Assembly (NCBI GenBank): GCA_049520395.1
Contig: JBEKPV010000020.1
Coordinates: forward strand, 1-27,652
DNA: 27,652 nucleotides
DNA from: UBA1161 sp049520395
GTDB taxonomy: Bacteria; Planctomycetota; Phycisphaerae; Tepidisphaerales; Tepidisphaeraceae
Direction of reading: 5' to 3'
This document shows positions 7,225 through 15,160 of this stretch, piece after piece. Within the stretch, counting starts at the first letter, position 1, and every line of letters starts with the position of its first letter. The notes below the pieces were generated by a model. That model ran no database searches, had not been told where the DNA came from, and saw only the letters and a program-made list of their open reading frames with translations. The translations under genes were made by a program, and so were the position numbers.

Positions 7225-9161
7225 GTTGACATCACCTCCCGCGCGCTGGTTTCGCCGTTCGACCCCCCCAGGCCGCCGCTTGTCGATACCGGCGGAGCCA
7301 CGTGCAGTGTAAAACTAAATTTGCTTCCTTCCCCTTCCTTGCTTTCGACATTCACTCGCCCGCCGTGCGCTTCCACAATCTCGCGGGCGATCGCTAGCCC
7401 CATCCCGGCGCCGGTCTGGCCGGGCTGACCCGGCACGCGGAAAAATCGTTCGAAAATCTTGCTGAGAAACGGATTGGGGATTCCGGGCCCGGTGTCCGCC
7501 ACTGTAAAACGTACGAATCCTCCGGATTCCGGGGCAGCGCTGATCCGCACCTGCCCACCCGGCGGCGTATATTTCAAAGCGTTCCCCAGCAAATTGGAAA
7601 ATACGTGACCGATGCGCGTGTTATCCACCATGACCGGCGGCAAATCGTCCGGAATCTCCGTTGTCAGGCTAACCCCTTTATCGTGAAACGCCGTCATCAA
7701 CGGCTCGGTGGCTTCGGTGACGATTTTATCCCCCGACTCCGGCCTCAGTTCCATCATCTCCCGGCCCGATTCGATGCGGCCCATGTCCAAAAGATTTTCC
7801 ACGATCCGATTCAGCCGATCGCTGTCTTCACGGACGGCGGAGAGAATGTCATTTTGCGCCCCCGTCAGCGATCCCAATCGCTCTTCCAGAAGAAGGTGTA
7901 CACCCATGCGAATACTGGTCAGCGGCGTCTTTAATTCGTGGCTGACCACGGAGAGCATCCCGCTCTTCATCTCGTCGAGCCGGCGGAGATTGGTGACGTC
8001 CGCCAAAACCACGGTCACGCCGAGTAGCGCGCCCTCTTCATCCAGCACCGGCACTGAATGCGGCAGGAAAAACCGCTCGCCACCATTTTCGTCCAGAACT
8101 TGGACCGCCGAGGCATAATCCCGCGGCTGCACCGGCCGAAGGTCGGCCGTCGTCTTGTTGAAAAGCTCCACCAGCCACGGAGCGCGCTGCTGGGTCACGT
8201 GTGCATCGGCGTGCAAAGCGAATAATTTCTGGGCGGCAAAATTGGCCATCTCCACATTTCCGTCCGGCGTCAAAATCGCCACGGCGTCCGGAAGACTGTT
8301 GATCGCGTTCTGGGTCGATTGTTGCGTGCGCTCCAGCTTCGCCCGGTTGGTGCGGCGATATTCGCGCAGCTTCGCCGCCATCGAATTAAACGCCTCGGCC
8401 AATTTGCGCAGCTCGTCGCGCGATTTGACGTGCACGACAAGATCCAAATTCCCCTGCTCGATTTCCTGCGCCGAACGCGTAATCGCCTTGACAGGCTCCA
8501 GTATCGAGCGGGCCATCATCATTGTGAAGAGAACCGCGAGCCCGGCTCCGAACAACGAAAGAACGATCATCAGCCGGCTGGTGTCGTCGGCCATCGATTT
8601 GATTCGCCCTTCGACGGGGGTCATGTTGGCCAGATTCAGATCGATCACCGCCTGGGATTGCGTCTTCACATCCGGGGCAAGCCGCCTGACCGTTGCATAG
8701 GCGCGGGCCCGCGCGTCCGGGGAGAGGCCGGGATCGAGCAATTGCATGTAGGCATCGCGGTAACAATCGCCGGGAACTTTTTGCCCAGTTTTGAGATCGG
8801 TGCCGAACCAGACCAGGGTGAGCTTCGCGGCAATCTCGTCTTCATGCGGAAGGGTAATGTTGTTATCTTCCGCGTTGACGTTTTCGTCGAATTCCTGAAT
8901 GGCGGGCAGGGCGACGGCCTTTGCGGCCGCAACACTCGCCGGCGTTTGCTGCGCTGCTAAATCGAGCGATGTGTCTTGCAGCCGAGCCAGAGCGTCCACC
9001 ATCTTCTGCCCGTATTCGACGCTGCGCCAGTTCTCGTAGAGGAATTTATCCAACTCGTTGCGATGCTGACGGCTCACGGCGATCCCCAGCACGCTGACCG
9101 TGAGCAAAATGAGCAGCAGCCCGCCGAAGCCGAGCATTAGTTTTTGGCGAAGACCAAACAT
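7221..9161 (-). CDS. Membrane sensor histidine kinase (HAMP-PAS-HisKA-HATPase) of the kdp operon
   Basis: 646 aa. Two membrane helices at about 9-30 and 197-217 enclose a periplasmic sensor of about 165 residues. A HAMP linker (218-270), a PAS-like domain (about 285-400) and the kinase core follow: H box VVSHELKTPL with H408, N box near 521-530, DTGPG at 556-560 and GAGMGLA at 584-590. All catalytic motifs are intact. It is the first gene after the sigma-54 promoter and overlaps the receiver-TPR gene by 4 bp. It probably phosphorylates the NtrC-type regulator encoded just upstream, and perhaps the receiver-TPR protein, replacing the kinase half missing from the KdpD-like protein. The start at 9161 has AGGAG 5 nt upstream; an alternative ATG is at 9137 (residue 9). 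Confidence 0.9.
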   Translation of the reverse strand: MFGLRQKLMLGFGGLLLILLTVSVLGIAVSRQHRNELDKFLYENWRSVEYGQKMVDALARLQDTSLDLAAQQTPASVAAAKAVALPAIQEFDENVNAEDNNITLPHEDEIAAKLTLVWFGTDLKTGQKVPGDCYRDAYMQLLDPGLSPDARARAYATVRRLAPDVKTQSQAVIDLNLANMTPVEGRIKSMADDTSRLMIVLSLFGAGLAVLFTMMMARSILEPVKAITRSAQEIEQGNLDLVVHVKSRDELRKLAEAFNSMAAKLREYRRTNRAKLERTQQSTQNAINSLPDAVAILTPDGNVEMANFAAQKLFALHADAHVTQQRAPWLVELFNKTTADLRPVQPRDYASAVQVLDENGGERFFLPHSVPVLDEEGALLGVTVVLADVTNLRRLDEMKSGMLSVVSHELKTPLTSIRMGVHLLLEERLGSLTGAQNDILSAVREDSDRLNRIVENLLDMGRIESGREMMELRPESGDKIVTEATEPLMTAFHDKGVSLTTEIPDDLPPVMVDNTRIGHVFSNLLGNALKYTPPGGQVRISAAPESGGFVRFTVADTGPGIPNPFLSKIFERFFRVPGQPGQTGAGMGLAIAREIVEAHGGRVNVESKEGEGSKFSFTLHVAPPVSTSGGLGGSNGETSAREVMST

Positions 9162-9179
9162 CGGTACTCCTCAGGAGTC

Positions 9180-9194
9180 GCACGAACCGTGCCA
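9180..9194 (-). promoter_or_regulatory. Sigma-54 (-24/-12) promoter of the kdp operon
   Basis: On the minus strand the sequence reads TGGCACGGTTCGTGC. Against the sigma-54 consensus TGGCACG-N4-TTGC only one specified base differs (G for the first T of TTGC). The GG and GC dinucleotides have the correct spacing. Predicted transcription start is about 9166-9170, just before the histidine kinase gene. Paired palindromes and an NtrC-family gene upstream support the call. Confidence 0.75.
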
Positions 9195-9198
9195 CCCC

Positions 9199-9220
9199 GG
9201 TAATAACCTAAAGTTATTCC
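9199..9220. repeat. A/T-rich inverted repeat between promoter and upstream sites
   Basis: GGTAATAAC, a 5-nt spacer CTAAA, then GTTATTCC: imperfect arms that match except for one extra base. It begins about 5 bp upstream of the -24 element. It could be an operator or a bend site between activator and promoter. Function is unassigned. Confidence 0.5.
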
Positions 9221-9265
9221 CAACAGACGGTTACGGGTAGCAGAAATGATTGAAAAGAGGCCCAT

Positions 9266-9281
9266 CTTGCATTGCTGCAAG
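9266..9281. promoter_or_regulatory. Upstream activator site 1 (TTGCA-N4-TGCAA)
   Basis: Perfect palindrome CTTGCATTGCTGCAAG, with arms CTTGCA and TGCAAG. Its centre is about 105 bp upstream of the predicted sigma-54 start site, a usual position for enhancer sites. It shares arms and spacing with the site at 9299-9312. Confidence 0.65.
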
Positions 9282-9298
9282 ACGGCTTCATTTGAGCA

Positions 9299-9312
9299 TT
9301 GCAGAATTGCAA
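9299..9312. promoter_or_regulatory. Upstream activator site 2 (TTGCA-N4-TGCAA)
   Basis: Palindrome TTGCAGAATTGCAA with the same 5-bp arms and 4-bp spacer as site 1. The two centres are 32 bp apart, about three helical turns, which puts them on the same DNA face as expected for cooperating activator dimers. It lies 25 bp beyond the stop of the activator gene. Confidence 0.65.
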
Positions 9313-9337
9313 GCCATCGAGGAGGCATTGGATGCCT

Positions 9338-10687
9338 CTAAATTCCGAATTTCTTTCGCTTCCTCCAAAGAGTCGCGGCGTCGATTCCCAGCACTCGCGC
9401 GGCTTCTTCGATCGTCGGGGAAGCCTGCACCAGACGCCGGATGTGCTCGGCTTCAATCACGTCGAATGAGACGGGATCGCCTAATTTCGGCTCCGCGCTC
9501 TTTTCGCCCAAATTGGCCGGAAGGTGCTCCAAACCGATCCGGTCCCCGCGCGCCAGGATCGTCGCCCGCTCGATGGCGTTGCGAAGTTCGCGCACGTTCC
9601 CCGGCCAATCGTATTTCCGCATCGCCGCGATCGCCTCCGGCGTGAACTGCATCCCCGGCCTGCCGCGAGAGAAAAACGCCAGCATCCCCCGCGCCATATT
9701 TTCCAAATCCTGCGGCCGCTGCCGTAGCGGCGGTAAATCGATCTGAATTACGTTAATGCGATACAGCAAGTCCTCGCGGAACCTTCCGGCCCGAACCGCT
9801 TCCTGCAAATCGACATTGGTCGCGCTGACGACGCGCACATCCGCGCGGCGCGTCACGGTGTCCCCCACGCGCTCGTATTGCCGCTCCTGAACAAATCGCA
9901 AAAGCTTCGGCTGAAGGCTCATCGGCATGTCGCCGATTTCGTCCAGAAAAAGCGTGCCTCCCTGAGACATGGCGATCCGGCCGGGATTGTCTCGAACCGC
10001 GCCGGTGAACGCGCCTTTCACGTGGCCGAACAATTCGCTCTCCAGAAGCTGCGGCGATAGGGCCGGACATGAAATCGTGAAAAACGGCCCCTCCCTCCTC
10101 TGACTCCAGGCATGAATCGCGCGGGCCAGGACCCCTTTGCCGGTTCCGCTTTCTCCTCGAATGAGCACGGTGGCCTCGCTGGGGGCGACTTGCCGGGCCA
10201 GTTCGATCGCGCCTTTCATGGCTGCATCATCGCTCTCGAGCGTCGCCCCACCTTCCACATCCCCCAGCGCTCCTTCCAACCCAGCGACTTTCTGCTCCAG
10301 CGCCCGTGTGTGGCATACCCTTTCCACTACCAGCCGAACCTGCGCCGGCGTAAATGGTTTGGGAAGATAATCACTCGCCCCCAGACGCATCGCCTCCACG
10401 GCCGTCTCCACCGTGGCGAACGCGGTGATTACCACGATACGCAGCCAGGTGCATTCCGCCAAAAGCTTGGGGATTAGTTCCAAACCCTGCTCCGTCCCCA
10501 GTCGAAGATCGACGAACGCCAGATCGAATGGCTGCCGGGTCGCCTGCGTTACCGCGTCGCGACCATCGGAGGCGGTGGTGACCGAGTGCCCGTCAGCGGA
10601 CAGGCTTGCCGAGAGCATTTTCCGGATGTTCGGCTCATCGTCGACCACCAGCACTTTCAATTTCAGATTCTGCGGCGTCTCGGCCAT
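9338..10687 (-). CDS. Sigma-54-dependent response regulator (NtrC family)
   Basis: 449 aa. Receiver domain at about 10-125 with phospho-acceptor D60 (FDLAFVDLRLG) and Lys in LPKPF. The AAA+ domain (about 145-380) has Walker A GESGTGKG at 178-185, the sigma-54-contacting GAFTGA loop at 225-230, Walker B GGTLFLDE at 243-250 and the REDLLYR region. A Fis-type helix-turn-helix occupies the last 25 residues (IEEAARVLGIDAATLWRKRK). It is a complete enhancer-binding protein able in principle to open a sigma-54 promoter. Two palindromes and a -24/-12 promoter lie directly downstream, before the histidine kinase gene, so its target is very probably the kdp operon. AGGA lies 9 nt before the ATG. Read-through from this gene into the operon is also possible. 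Confidence 0.93.
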   Translation of the reverse strand: MAETPQNLKLKVLVVDDEPNIRKMLSASLSADGHSVTTASDGRDAVTQATRQPFDLAFVDLRLGTEQGLELIPKLLAECTWLRIVVITAFATVETAVEAMRLGASDYLPKPFTPAQVRLVVERVCHTRALEQKVAGLEGALGDVEGGATLESDDAAMKGAIELARQVAPSEATVLIRGESGTGKGVLARAIHAWSQRREGPFFTISCPALSPQLLESELFGHVKGAFTGAVRDNPGRIAMSQGGTLFLDEIGDMPMSLQPKLLRFVQERQYERVGDTVTRRADVRVVSATNVDLQEAVRAGRFREDLLYRINVIQIDLPPLRQRPQDLENMARGMLAFFSRGRPGMQFTPEAIAAMRKYDWPGNVRELRNAIERATILARGDRIGLEHLPANLGEKSAEPKLGDPVSFDVIEAEHIRRLVQASPTIEEAARVLGIDAATLWRKRKKFGI

Positions 10688-10731
10688 ATTCCGATATCCT
10701 AACCGCCCCGCCGTCTGGGTACATCCTCCTG

Positions 10732-10751
10732 GCGTTAGTGTAAACTAATGC
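10732..10751. promoter_or_regulatory. 20-bp inverted repeat between divergent activator and mbfA genes
   Basis: GCGTTAGTGTAAACTAATGC: core arms TTAGT and ACTAA around GTAA, extending to 8-bp arms with one mismatch. It lies 11 bp before the mbfA start and 45 bp before the activator start. It overlaps a weak -10-like TAAACT for mbfA. An operator controlling one or both genes is inferred; the regulator is unknown. Confidence 0.5.
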
Positions 10752-10762
10752 TGGAGCTTTAA

Positions 10763-11728
10763 ATGATGCGCACTTTCGACAGCCTGACGGAGCGTGAAAT
10801 CCTCGCCTTGGCCATCGGGATGGAGGAAGAGGATTCGCGGATATACGCCGATTACGCCGACGGACTCAGGGCCAATTATCCCGCTTCCGCGGCCGTTTTT
10901 GAAACCATGCGGAATCAGGAGATTGGCCACCGCCAGCGGCTCACGGAACTCTATCGCCAGAAATTCGGTGAACACATTCCCCTGCTGCGGCGCCAGGATG
11001 TAAAGGGCTTTCTCCATCGCCGGCCACACTGGCTGCGGCGTCCGCTCGGTTTGGAGGCCGTGCGCCGCCAAGCCGCGGAAATGGAGGCGGAGGTCCAGCG
11101 TTTTTACAACGCCGCGGCCGCTCGCTCCGCGGATTTGAGCATCCGCGAATTGCTGACCAATTTGTCGGATGAAGAGCGTGCCCACGAAGAACTAGCCGAG
11201 GATTTGGAGAAGCAAAAGCTCACCGTCGAAACTCGCCGCCAGGAGAGCGAAACCCAACGACGGATTTTCGTGCTCCAGGTGGTCCAGCCGGGTTTGGCGG
11301 GACTGATGGACGGCTCCGTTTCCACGCTTGCCCCAGTCTTCGCCGCCGCCTTTGCCACGCACAGCAGCCGGTACGCTTTTGTCGTGGGATTAGCGGCATC
11401 CGTCGGGGCCGGGATCAGCATGGCGTTCGCCGAGGCCCTCAGCGACGACGGCAGCCTCACCGGCCGCGGCCGCCCGGTCACTCGCGGCGTCATCTGCGGC
11501 CTCATGACCGCCCTCGGCGGCATTGGCCATACCCTGCCCTTCCTCATCCCCCATTTTTACGTCGCCATGACGGTCGCCATGATCGTCGTGGCCGTCGAAT
11601 TGAGTGTGATTTCCTGGATTCGCTACCGATTCATGGACACCCCATTTTTATCCGCCGCGTTTCAGGTCATCGTCGGCGGCGTTCTGGTCTTCGTCGCGGG
11701 AGTTCTGATTGGGCGCGGGGCGGAATAG
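10763..11728 (+). CDS. mbfA: Membrane-bound ferritin / VIT family iron transporter (MbfA-like)
   Basis: 321 aa. Residues 1-165 form a ferritin/rubrerythrin-like helical domain with candidate iron ligands: EEED at 21-24, ExxH at 53-56 (EIGH) and ExxH at 138-141 (ERAH). Residues about 170-321 are a VIT1/CCC1-type membrane domain with the motif GLMDGSVSTLAP, SMAFAEALSDDGSL and about four to five hydrophobic segments. This architecture is that of MbfA, an iron exporter involved in iron and peroxide tolerance in Rhizobiales. GGAG lies 6 nt before the ATG; a second ATG follows immediately at 10766. The upstream inverted repeat may be its operator. It is transcribed away from the kdp regulator and toward dxr, which starts 45 bp after its stop. 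Confidence 0.88.
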   Translation: MMRTFDSLTEREILALAIGMEEEDSRIYADYADGLRANYPASAAVFETMRNQEIGHRQRLTELYRQKFGEHIPLLRRQDVKGFLHRRPHWLRRPLGLEAVRRQAAEMEAEVQRFYNAAAARSADLSIRELLTNLSDEERAHEELAEDLEKQKLTVETRRQESETQRRIFVLQVVQPGLAGLMDGSVSTLAPVFAAAFATHSSRYAFVVGLAASVGAGISMAFAEALSDDGSLTGRGRPVTRGVICGLMTALGGIGHTLPFLIPHFYVAMTVAMIVVAVELSVISWIRYRFMDTPFLSAAFQVIVGGVLVFVAGVLIGRGAE

Positions 11729-11773
11729 CGTCGGCGTGGATGGACGGAGCGAACCCGATTATAGTGGTCCCCC

Positions 11774-12946
11774 GTGCCCAAACGCGTCGCGATCCTAGGT
11801 TCCACCGGCTCCATCGGCTGCAGCACCCTGGATGTCATCCAGCACCTCGGCCCCCCCTACCACGCCGTCGCGCTGGGGGCTAATCGCCAGGTCGAAAAGC
11901 TGGCCGGGCAAGTTAAGCAGTTTAATCCGGAAGCGGTCGCCTTGGTGGATAAGGCGCGAGTGGAGGAATTTCGCCAATATCTCAACGGTCAAACCCCGAA
12001 GATTTATGCCGGAGCGGACGGATTGGTCGATCTGGTCCATCGGCCGGATGTGGATATTGTCCTATCGGCGGTGGTCGGCGCAGCCGGTTTGCCGGCGGCT
12101 TTGGCGACCGTTAAATCGGGAAAGCCTTTGGCTTTGGCAAACAAGGAATCCCTGGTTGTCGCCGGGTCGCTTCTGATTCCGGAGGCTCGGCGGCGCGGAG
12201 TGCCATTGCTGCCGGTCGATTCGGAACATTCGGCGATATTCCAAGCCATGAGTTGCGGCCGAGCCGCCGACGTTCGCCGCGTCGTCCTGACTGCCAGCGG
12301 GGGTCCCTTCCGCACCTGGCCCGTCGAAAAAATCCGCAGCGCCACGCTCGAAGACGCCCTGAATCACCCTACCTGGCGCATGGGAAACAAGATCACCATC
12401 GACTCGGCAACCATGTTCAACAAAGCCCTGGAGCTGATCGAAGCCTGCTGGCTATTTGATCTGCGGCCCGATCAGGTGCAGATTGTTATCCATCCCGAGT
12501 CTATTATTCATTCCATGGTGGAATTCATTGACGGCTCGGTGATTGCTCAGTTGTCTCCGCCGGATATGCGGACGCCGATTCAGTATGCTCTGACCTACCC
12601 GGATCGGGCGGATGGGTGCAGCCGGCGTATGAATTGGGCCGAGGCGACCACCCTTCACTTCGAGCCGCCGGATTTTAAGCGGTTTCCGGCTCTGGACATC
12701 GCGTATAAAGTGGCTGAAGCAGGCGGAACCGCCGGGGCGGTCATGAACGCGGCGAATGAAGTTGCCGTCGAGGCCTTCATGGCTGGCAAGATACGATTTG
12801 GCGAGATATCTTCAGTGGTCGAGCGGACGGTGGCCGATCATCACCTGAAGTGTACTCCCGGATTGGACGATTTACTCCAAGCGGATCAAAGCGCACGGAC
12901 GGCGGCTTTAATGCTCATCGACAAGGAATCGTCTACTATCGCATAA
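11774..12946 (+). CDS. dxr: 1-deoxy-D-xylulose 5-phosphate reductoisomerase
   Basis: 390 aa, full length. It catalyses the NADPH-dependent conversion of DXP to MEP, the committed step of the non-mevalonate isoprenoid pathway. Visible motifs are the nucleotide-binding GSTGSIG at 8-14, ALANKESLVVAG, the metal and substrate motif PVDSEHSAIFQ, LTASGGPF, HPTWRMGNKITIDSATMFNK, and IHPESIIHSMVEF in the catalytic loop region. The start is a GTG with no good ribosome binding site. A -10-like TATAGT at 11760-11765 sits only 8 nt upstream, so the transcript could be almost leaderless. rseP follows after 18 bp, giving the dxr-rseP order known in many bacteria, here without cdsA between them. Confidence 0.96.
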   Translation: MPKRVAILGSTGSIGCSTLDVIQHLGPPYHAVALGANRQVEKLAGQVKQFNPEAVALVDKARVEEFRQYLNGQTPKIYAGADGLVDLVHRPDVDIVLSAVVGAAGLPAALATVKSGKPLALANKESLVVAGSLLIPEARRRGVPLLPVDSEHSAIFQAMSCGRAADVRRVVLTASGGPFRTWPVEKIRSATLEDALNHPTWRMGNKITIDSATMFNKALELIEACWLFDLRPDQVQIVIHPESIIHSMVEFIDGSVIAQLSPPDMRTPIQYALTYPDRADGCSRRMNWAEATTLHFEPPDFKRFPALDIAYKVAEAGGTAGAVMNAANEVAVEAFMAGKIRFGEISSVVERTVADHHLKCTPGLDDLLQADQSARTAALMLIDKESSTIA

Positions 12947-12964
12947 GTAAGTGACGGATCACAA

Positions 12965-15016
12965 ATGCCTCATTTATCGACCATCCTTGACTACATCTAT
13001 CTGATCATCGGTTTTGGCCTGGTGATTTTCATTCACGAGCTGGGCCATTTCCTCGCCGCCAAATATTGCGATGTGCGGGTGGATCAATTTGCCGTCGGAT
13101 TAGGGCAGGCGGTCGTCTCCTGGCGCAAGGGGATGGGCCTGCGATGGGGCTCCAGCAGCCCGGAGATGGAAAAGATCCGCGAAACCGGGACTCCGGCGGA
13201 ACTAGCCGGCGTGGGGGAAACCGAATATCGGCTTAATTGGATCCCCTTCGGCGGCTACGTAAAAATGCTCGGCCAAGACGATCTGCGCCCCGGCGCCGTT
13301 GCCGACGACCCCCGCGCTTACAACAACAAATCCATCCGCGCCAGGATGCTGATTGTTTCCGCGGGCGTGATGATGAATGTGGTCCTGGCCGCGGTCGGAT
13401 TTATGATCGTGTACCTGGTGGGCTATCCGGTTCCGCCGGCGCGCGTCGGCGGAGTGCTCTCCCTCAGCCCGGCCGTGCAAACCGTCAATTCCAGCGGCGT
13501 CCGCCAGCCCCTCGTGGCGGGGGATGAAATCCTTTCCATCGACGGCAAGAAAACCAACGGCGATTTCACAAAAATACAACTGGCGGTCGCTCTCTCGGTA
13601 GAGGGCGAAATCATGCCGCTCGAAGTTCGCCATATTGACGGCACAAAAGAAACGCTTTTCGCCAAACCCGCCCGGCCCGATGACGACCCACACGGCTTCC
13701 TGGCGATCGGCATCACTCCACCCGGCGAATTGGCCGGCCCCGACCCAAAAACCGAGGACGATTGGAACCCGGCCGAGATGCGCCGGACGATGATGCCCGA
13801 TACCCTGGCCGTCGCCCCAGGCGACGTTATTACGCAAATCAACGGCCAACCGGTCCAGACCAGCGAATATTGGAAACTTGATCAGGCGCTCTCCAGTTCC
13901 AACGGCAATGCCGTCGTGATCACCGTGAAATCCCCGGATGGGACGATCTCCAATCGTTCGATTTTGCCGCATTTTCAGGCTTCCCTTGGAAGGGACCAAC
14001 TCGATTTCCTGGGGATGGTCCCCCGGGCCATGGTCAGCATGATCCAGGACGATTCGCCCGCGATCGGCAAACTCAAGCCGGGTGATGTGATTTTATCCGT
14101 CGAAGGCGGCAGCGATCAGGTGAGCAATCCTTCGCCGGATCAGCTTAAAGCCATTTCGACCTCCGCCGGCGCCAAGCAAGTCCCCATCGACTTGACGGTA
14201 TTGAGCCTCGGCGACACTCAGCCACACACCATTAGCGGCATCGTTCCCACCGTCCGCATCGGCAACGGCCGCATCGGATTGGGCATCGGCTGCTATTACG
14301 ATGAGCGCCATCTCGTCGTCGCCCAAATCAACCCCGACTCATCCGCCAGCGGAAAGATTCCCCCGTGGGCGACACTGACCGCGATTAACGGCCAGCCGAT
14401 CAGCACCTGGTTTGACGTCAATCGAATCGTCGCCGCCGCCAAGGCGGACGATATCTTGCAAATCGCTTATCGGCCCTATTCCATGGATCATAGCGACGCT
14501 ACGGCGACAGCCGCTGTAAAAGTTTCGGCCAGCGATATTGCCGGCGCGCAGATGATGGCTTTCACCTGCGATCTTGAGCTTCGCGCCGCAGCCAGCACGA
14601 TGAAGACGTCCAATCCACTGGTCGCGCTCGAGTGGGGAGTCAGCGAGACGCGCGATACGATCCTGGAACTGTATGTGACCCTTGAGCGCATGTTCACCGG
14701 CGACGTGAGCTACACCAATCTCCGAGGCCCAGTTGGCATGTTCCAAATCGGAGCCCAGGTCGCCGGGCGCGGCATCTCCTGGCTGCTCTGGTTCCTGGCC
14801 AACATCAGCGCCAATTTGGCCGTCGTTAATTTCCTCCCCGTCCCCATCTTCGATGGCGGCCTGTTCACCCTCCTGATCCTGGAAAAAATCCAGGGCAAAC
14901 CCCTCTCGATGGAGATGCAGAAAATCGTGCAGACCGTCGGCCTGGTTTTGATCCTCGGGCTTTTTCTATTAGTAACCTATCAGGACATCGCCCGCATGGC
15001 GGGTTTTGCAAATTAG
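12965..15016 (+). CDS. rseP: RIP metalloprotease RseP (site-2 protease) with extra PDZ-like segments
   Basis: 683 aa, against about 450 in E. coli. The zinc-binding HELGH is at 24-28 in the first membrane helix and the second catalytic motif (FLPVPIFDGG) is at 623-632, preceded by NLRGPVGM. Hydrophobic segments occur near 11-30, 127-153, 603-622 and 655-672. The region between helices 2 and 3 contains four PDZ-like ligand-loop signatures: AGDEILSIDG (about 185), APGDVITQINGQPV (about 284), KPGDVILSVEGG (about 371) and WATLTAINGQPI (about 468), where E. coli has two domains. An insert after HELGH (about 50-90) also lengthens it. Likely role: intramembrane cleavage of anti-sigma factors or signal peptides. 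It follows dxr closely and is probably co-transcribed. Confidence 0.93.
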   Translation: MPHLSTILDYIYLIIGFGLVIFIHELGHFLAAKYCDVRVDQFAVGLGQAVVSWRKGMGLRWGSSSPEMEKIRETGTPAELAGVGETEYRLNWIPFGGYVKMLGQDDLRPGAVADDPRAYNNKSIRARMLIVSAGVMMNVVLAAVGFMIVYLVGYPVPPARVGGVLSLSPAVQTVNSSGVRQPLVAGDEILSIDGKKTNGDFTKIQLAVALSVEGEIMPLEVRHIDGTKETLFAKPARPDDDPHGFLAIGITPPGELAGPDPKTEDDWNPAEMRRTMMPDTLAVAPGDVITQINGQPVQTSEYWKLDQALSSSNGNAVVITVKSPDGTISNRSILPHFQASLGRDQLDFLGMVPRAMVSMIQDDSPAIGKLKPGDVILSVEGGSDQVSNPSPDQLKAISTSAGAKQVPIDLTVLSLGDTQPHTISGIVPTVRIGNGRIGLGIGCYYDERHLVVAQINPDSSASGKIPPWATLTAINGQPISTWFDVNRIVAAAKADDILQIAYRPYSMDHSDATATAAVKVSASDIAGAQMMAFTCDLELRAAASTMKTSNPLVALEWGVSETRDTILELYVTLERMFTGDVSYTNLRGPVGMFQIGAQVAGRGISWLLWFLANISANLAVVNFLPVPIFDGGLFTLLILEKIQGKPLSMEMQKIVQTVGLVLILGLFLLVTYQDIARMAGFAN

Positions 15017-15160
15017 TTTCGCTCACATATCAGAGCCGTCCGATATTCATTCACCACGCTCTTGCCGACGGGGTTAGAAATACCGCTTTAATGCAGTGCC
15101 GCACCCTTATGGCCGATACGACTAAGGTCTGACCTACAAGAAGACACAAAGGTTGTTCGT

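Noticed and set aside
9137..9328. 63-aa minus-strand ORF upstream of the kinase
   Set aside because: It covers the promoter and activator sites and overlaps the kinase start in another frame; no domain seen.
10600..10720. 29-codon minus-strand ORF after AGGAGG, overlapping the activator start in another frame
   Set aside because: The ATG directly abuts the AGGAGG, leaving no spacing, and the peptide has no recognisable character.
15110..15140. GGTCTGACC palindrome before the stand-alone receiver as a regulator site
   Set aside because: Only 4-bp arms, no second copy and no nearby regulator to connect it with.
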